Shown piece by piece: positions 5,372 to 7,376 of a DNA stretch of 7,376 nt. Every line of letters starts with the position of its first letter. The stretch's first letter is position 1. Below the pieces are notes generated by a model. It was not told the origin of the DNA. It was given only the letters and a program-made list of their open reading frames with translations, and made no database searches. The stretch comes from Methanomassiliicoccales archaeon (GTDB lineage Archaea > Thermoplasmatota > Thermoplasmata > Methanomassiliicoccales > UBA472). Made by a program: the position numbers and the translations under genes. The DNA lies in NCBI GenBank assembly GCA_028679935.1, contig JAJRAL010000001.1:1-7376 (forward strand), in the 5' to 3' direction.

Positions 5372-7288
5372 CTACTCGACTCCCCTCAGATAGTGACCGG
5401 CCGTGAGCGAGCCCACCTTCCTCTTGATGGCAGACTTGCGCTTCACGTCCCTCTCCGCGAACGCCTTGGATACAAGCTCAGCCAGATCCCCACTCTTCCT
5501 CCTCAGGTCGATGGAGAACGAGTCGATGCCCACCTCCTCGAGCTCCCCGAGGTAGTCGATGAGGCACAGCTCGACGGAGTTCAGCACGTGCGCGTACCCG
5601 AACCGGTCGCGATAGACAGGGAAGGAGGCGCCCCGCTCATCGACGAGCATCCCCTGCCCGAGGCCTGGGTCCTTCGCGATCATGAGCTCGACCCGGCCGA
5701 ACGCCAGAACCTCAAGCCTTCCGGAGAAGTGGCGCCTGAGCGCCCCGATCTCCTCGCGATTCAGCTCGACGGATGCGGTGCTCTGGTACATCGGCGGGAC
5801 GGCGAGGGAGTTGAAGATGTTCATCGAGTGGTGCCCGTAGAGCTTCCTGTCAGAATATCTCGCCGCCTGGTCGACGGAGCAGACCATGACGCTCCCCTCC
5901 TCCACGACGGGGATCTCGGGCGTCACCCTCGGCAGGAGGGGAACGAACTCGACCCCCGAGTCCTTGCAGATCGACCGCGCCTCGTCCATCCTGTTCGCGA
6001 GCTCGTAGTACACACGGTCGACGTGCTTGACGACCCTCTCGAGAGTCCTGAGGGAAGAGACGTAGGCCGAGAGCTCCGCCTTCCTCCTCGGCGCCGGAAC
6101 GTCCGGAAGGTCGAGGTCGACTCTGACCTCCTTGACCTCCATCGGCCGGAGCTCCAGGTCGTCCATCCGGGCCTCGAGCGCGTCGAATTCGCGGTCCTTC
6201 GTCTTGTAGACGTCGTAGGTTCCGTCGGGAAGCTCGAACGGGACCCTGTATCCTTCGGCGTCGTCACCTTCCTTGACCTCGAATCCTCCCACCTTCTCGT
6301 CCGTCCGATAGAGCGACAATCCGTCGCCTGTGGCCACAGTTGAATTGTGCAGAACGAGACGGCGAGACCTGACTTCCGCCGAGCCGACCGGGATACCCCT
6401 CGGTTCCGGGGATCGCCTGCCCATCACGTCCTTCTCGAGCAGATGGCCGCCGGTGAACCCCCGGCTGAACGCCACGAGCATGAGCTCCTTCTCCCTTTCC
6501 GTGATCAGCGGCCTCTCTCCGGTCCTGAGCCGGGAGACCGCGGACGCGTAGGCGCTCGTCGTGTAGAAGACGTACTGCGGCGAGCGCATGCGCCCCTCGA
6601 TCTTGACCGCCTTGATCCCCGCGCTCTCGAGCTCCGGCAGCGCATCCAGGCAGAACAGGTCGGCTGTGCTGAGCAGGTAGCCAGTCAGCTCGCCAAGACG
6701 GTACAGCTTGCGGCAGGGCTGGGCGCAGAGCCCACGATTGCCGCTTCGGCCACCGACCATGCTCGAGAAAAGACATTGGCCGGAGAACGAGTAGCAGAGG
6801 GCGCCGTGCACGAAGACCTCCACCCCGACGTCGACCGACGAGGCTATCCGCCCGACCTGCGCCAGGTTCAGTTCCCTCGCCAGGATGATGCGCTCCAGGC
6901 CATTCTCCTTCGCCCATCTGGCACCCTCGATGGTGTGAATGCCCATCTGCGTTGAGGCGTGCATCGGGATGCCAACTCGTTCCCGATTGAGCCTCACCAC
7001 GCCCCGGTCCTGGACGATGACCGCGTCAACGTCGATAGCTTTCAAGGTCTCCAGATATCCCAGGACGTCACGGAGCTCGCCCTCCTTGACGAGCGTGTTC
7101 ACGGTGACGTAGACCTTCGTTCCCCGATCGTGGGCGAGACGGATCGCACCACGCAGCTCGTCCTCAGTGAGGTTCTGGGCCAGCCTCCTCGCTCCGAATT
7201 GCTTCCCTCCGACATAGATCGCGTTGGCGCCAGCTAGCAAGGCCGCCTTGAAGGCGCGAACCGAGCCCGCCGGGGCGAGGACTTCCAT
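5372..7288 (-). CDS. U32-family protein, RlhA-like long form (probable RNA-hydroxylation enzyme)
   Basis: This 638-residue protein begins MEVLAPAGSVRAFKAAL and continues with GANAIYVGGKQFGAR. It contains the complete U32 signature EVFVHGALCYSFSGQC (about residues 157-172), and more Cys follow in LCAQPC (188 and 192) and at 213. Bacterial relatives (RlhA, TrhP, UbiU/UbiV) use such cysteines for an iron-sulfur cluster and act in rRNA or tRNA hydroxylation or in O2-independent ubiquinone synthesis; peptidase activity is only a historical annotation. The length, a middle domain of DUF3656 type (about 300-400) and the C-terminal LIDYLGELEEVGIDSFSIDLR and GHYLRGV segments match the long RlhA type (about 650 residues). 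The archaeal substrate is not known to me. ATG 7288 is chosen because family proteins begin here and a TATA-like box lies at leaderless distance; the frame extends to 7357 without family similarity. Confidence 0.9.
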   Translation of the reverse strand: MEVLAPAGSVRAFKAALLAGANAIYVGGKQFGARRLAQNLTEDELRGAIRLAHDRGTKVYVTVNTLVKEGELRDVLGYLETLKAIDVDAVIVQDRGVVRLNRERVGIPMHASTQMGIHTIEGARWAKENGLERIILARELNLAQVGRIASSVDVGVEVFVHGALCYSFSGQCLFSSMVGGRSGNRGLCAQPCRKLYRLGELTGYLLSTADLFCLDALPELESAGIKAVKIEGRMRSPQYVFYTTSAYASAVSRLRTGERPLITEREKELMLVAFSRGFTGGHLLEKDVMGRRSPEPRGIPVGSAEVRSRRLVLHNSTVATGDGLSLYRTDEKVGGFEVKEGDDAEGYRVPFELPDGTYDVYKTKDREFDALEARMDDLELRPMEVKEVRVDLDLPDVPAPRRKAELSAYVSSLRTLERVVKHVDRVYYELANRMDEARSICKDSGVEFVPLLPRVTPEIPVVEEGSVMVCSVDQAARYSDRKLYGHHSMNIFNSLAVPPMYQSTASVELNREEIGALRRHFSGRLEVLAFGRVELMIAKDPGLGQGMLVDERGASFPVYRDRFGYAHVLNSVELCLIDYLGELEEVGIDSFSIDLRRKSGDLAELVSKAFAERDVKRKSAIKRKVGSLTAGHYLRGVE

Positions 7289-7311
7289 GCCCACACGGAT
7301 GCACCAGGACG

Positions 7312-7319
7312 GTAATAAC
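7312..7319 (-). promoter_or_regulatory. TATA-like box for the U32-family gene (leaderless)
   Basis: The minus strand reads GTTATTAC, the only AT-rich block upstream of this gene. It is centred about 27 bases before ATG 7288, so the transcript would begin at or near the start codon. It could also drive the two pilin-like genes downstream, since no box is evident before them. Confidence 0.5.
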
Positions 7320-7376
7320 CGATGAGGTGTTAGGTTGCAGTTAGCGCCAGGTCGCATCTCGCCCGTCCTCGCTCCA

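Noticed and set aside
5393..6343. Plus-strand ORF of 316 codons
   Set aside because: It is the antisense shadow of the U32-family gene, with an Arg/Val/Asp/Leu-biased composition and no domain.
6264..6917. Minus-strand ORF of 217 codons in another frame of the U32 gene
   Set aside because: It overlaps the conserved U32 cysteine region in a different frame and has no motif; it is a shadow.
7289..7376. Possible start of another gene or RNA at the right edge
   Set aside because: Only short open stretches are present on either strand, with no motif, start signal or fold I can support beyond the U32 promoter.

Overview
The window looks like chromosomal DNA of an archaeon, most likely an uncultured, fairly GC-rich member of the Thermoplasmatota or a relative. 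The pointers are a ferredoxin-type 2-oxoacid oxidoreductase gamma subunit, an archaeal PF01877/COG1325 RNA-binding protein, an archaeal-type phosphoglycerate mutase (apgM), a tRNA-Leu without an encoded CCA end, and TATA-like boxes about 26-28 bases before several start codons that lack Shine-Dalgarno sequences (leaderless messages). The lineage is inferred from gene content; no marker gene settles it.

Layout. Positions 1-347 (minus) hold the N-terminal two thirds of a 2-oxoacid:ferredoxin oxidoreductase gamma subunit that runs off the left edge. Divergent from it, at 510-971 (plus), is the RNA-binding protein, followed at 1031-1114 by a complete tRNA-Leu (anticodon TAG). Two minus-strand genes come next: a zinc-ribbon membrane protein (1122-1901) and a 69-residue zinc-ribbon protein (2005-2214). 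Divergent again, on the plus strand, are a small protein resembling DUF6015 (2346-2723), apgM (about 2769-3998) and a small Cys-rich two-helix membrane protein (about 4042-4383). The right half is a minus-strand block: a long U32-family protein resembling RlhA (5372-7288), followed downstream by two short proteins with pilin-like N-termini (4848-5321 and 4357-4851) that overlap by ATGA. The last of these also overlaps the plus-strand Cys-rich gene tail to tail.

Functionally the window is mostly housekeeping: 2-oxoacid oxidation, lower glycolysis/gluconeogenesis, tRNA, and probable RNA metabolism or modification. These are mixed with poorly characterised small zinc-ribbon and membrane or envelope proteins. 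I found no mobile element, CRISPR array, toxin-antitoxin pair or defence system. The least explained parts are the pilin-like pair, the membrane protein whose first zinc-binding Cys pairs flank a transmembrane hairpin, and the DUF6015-like protein. No stretch longer than about 165 bases lacks a gene.
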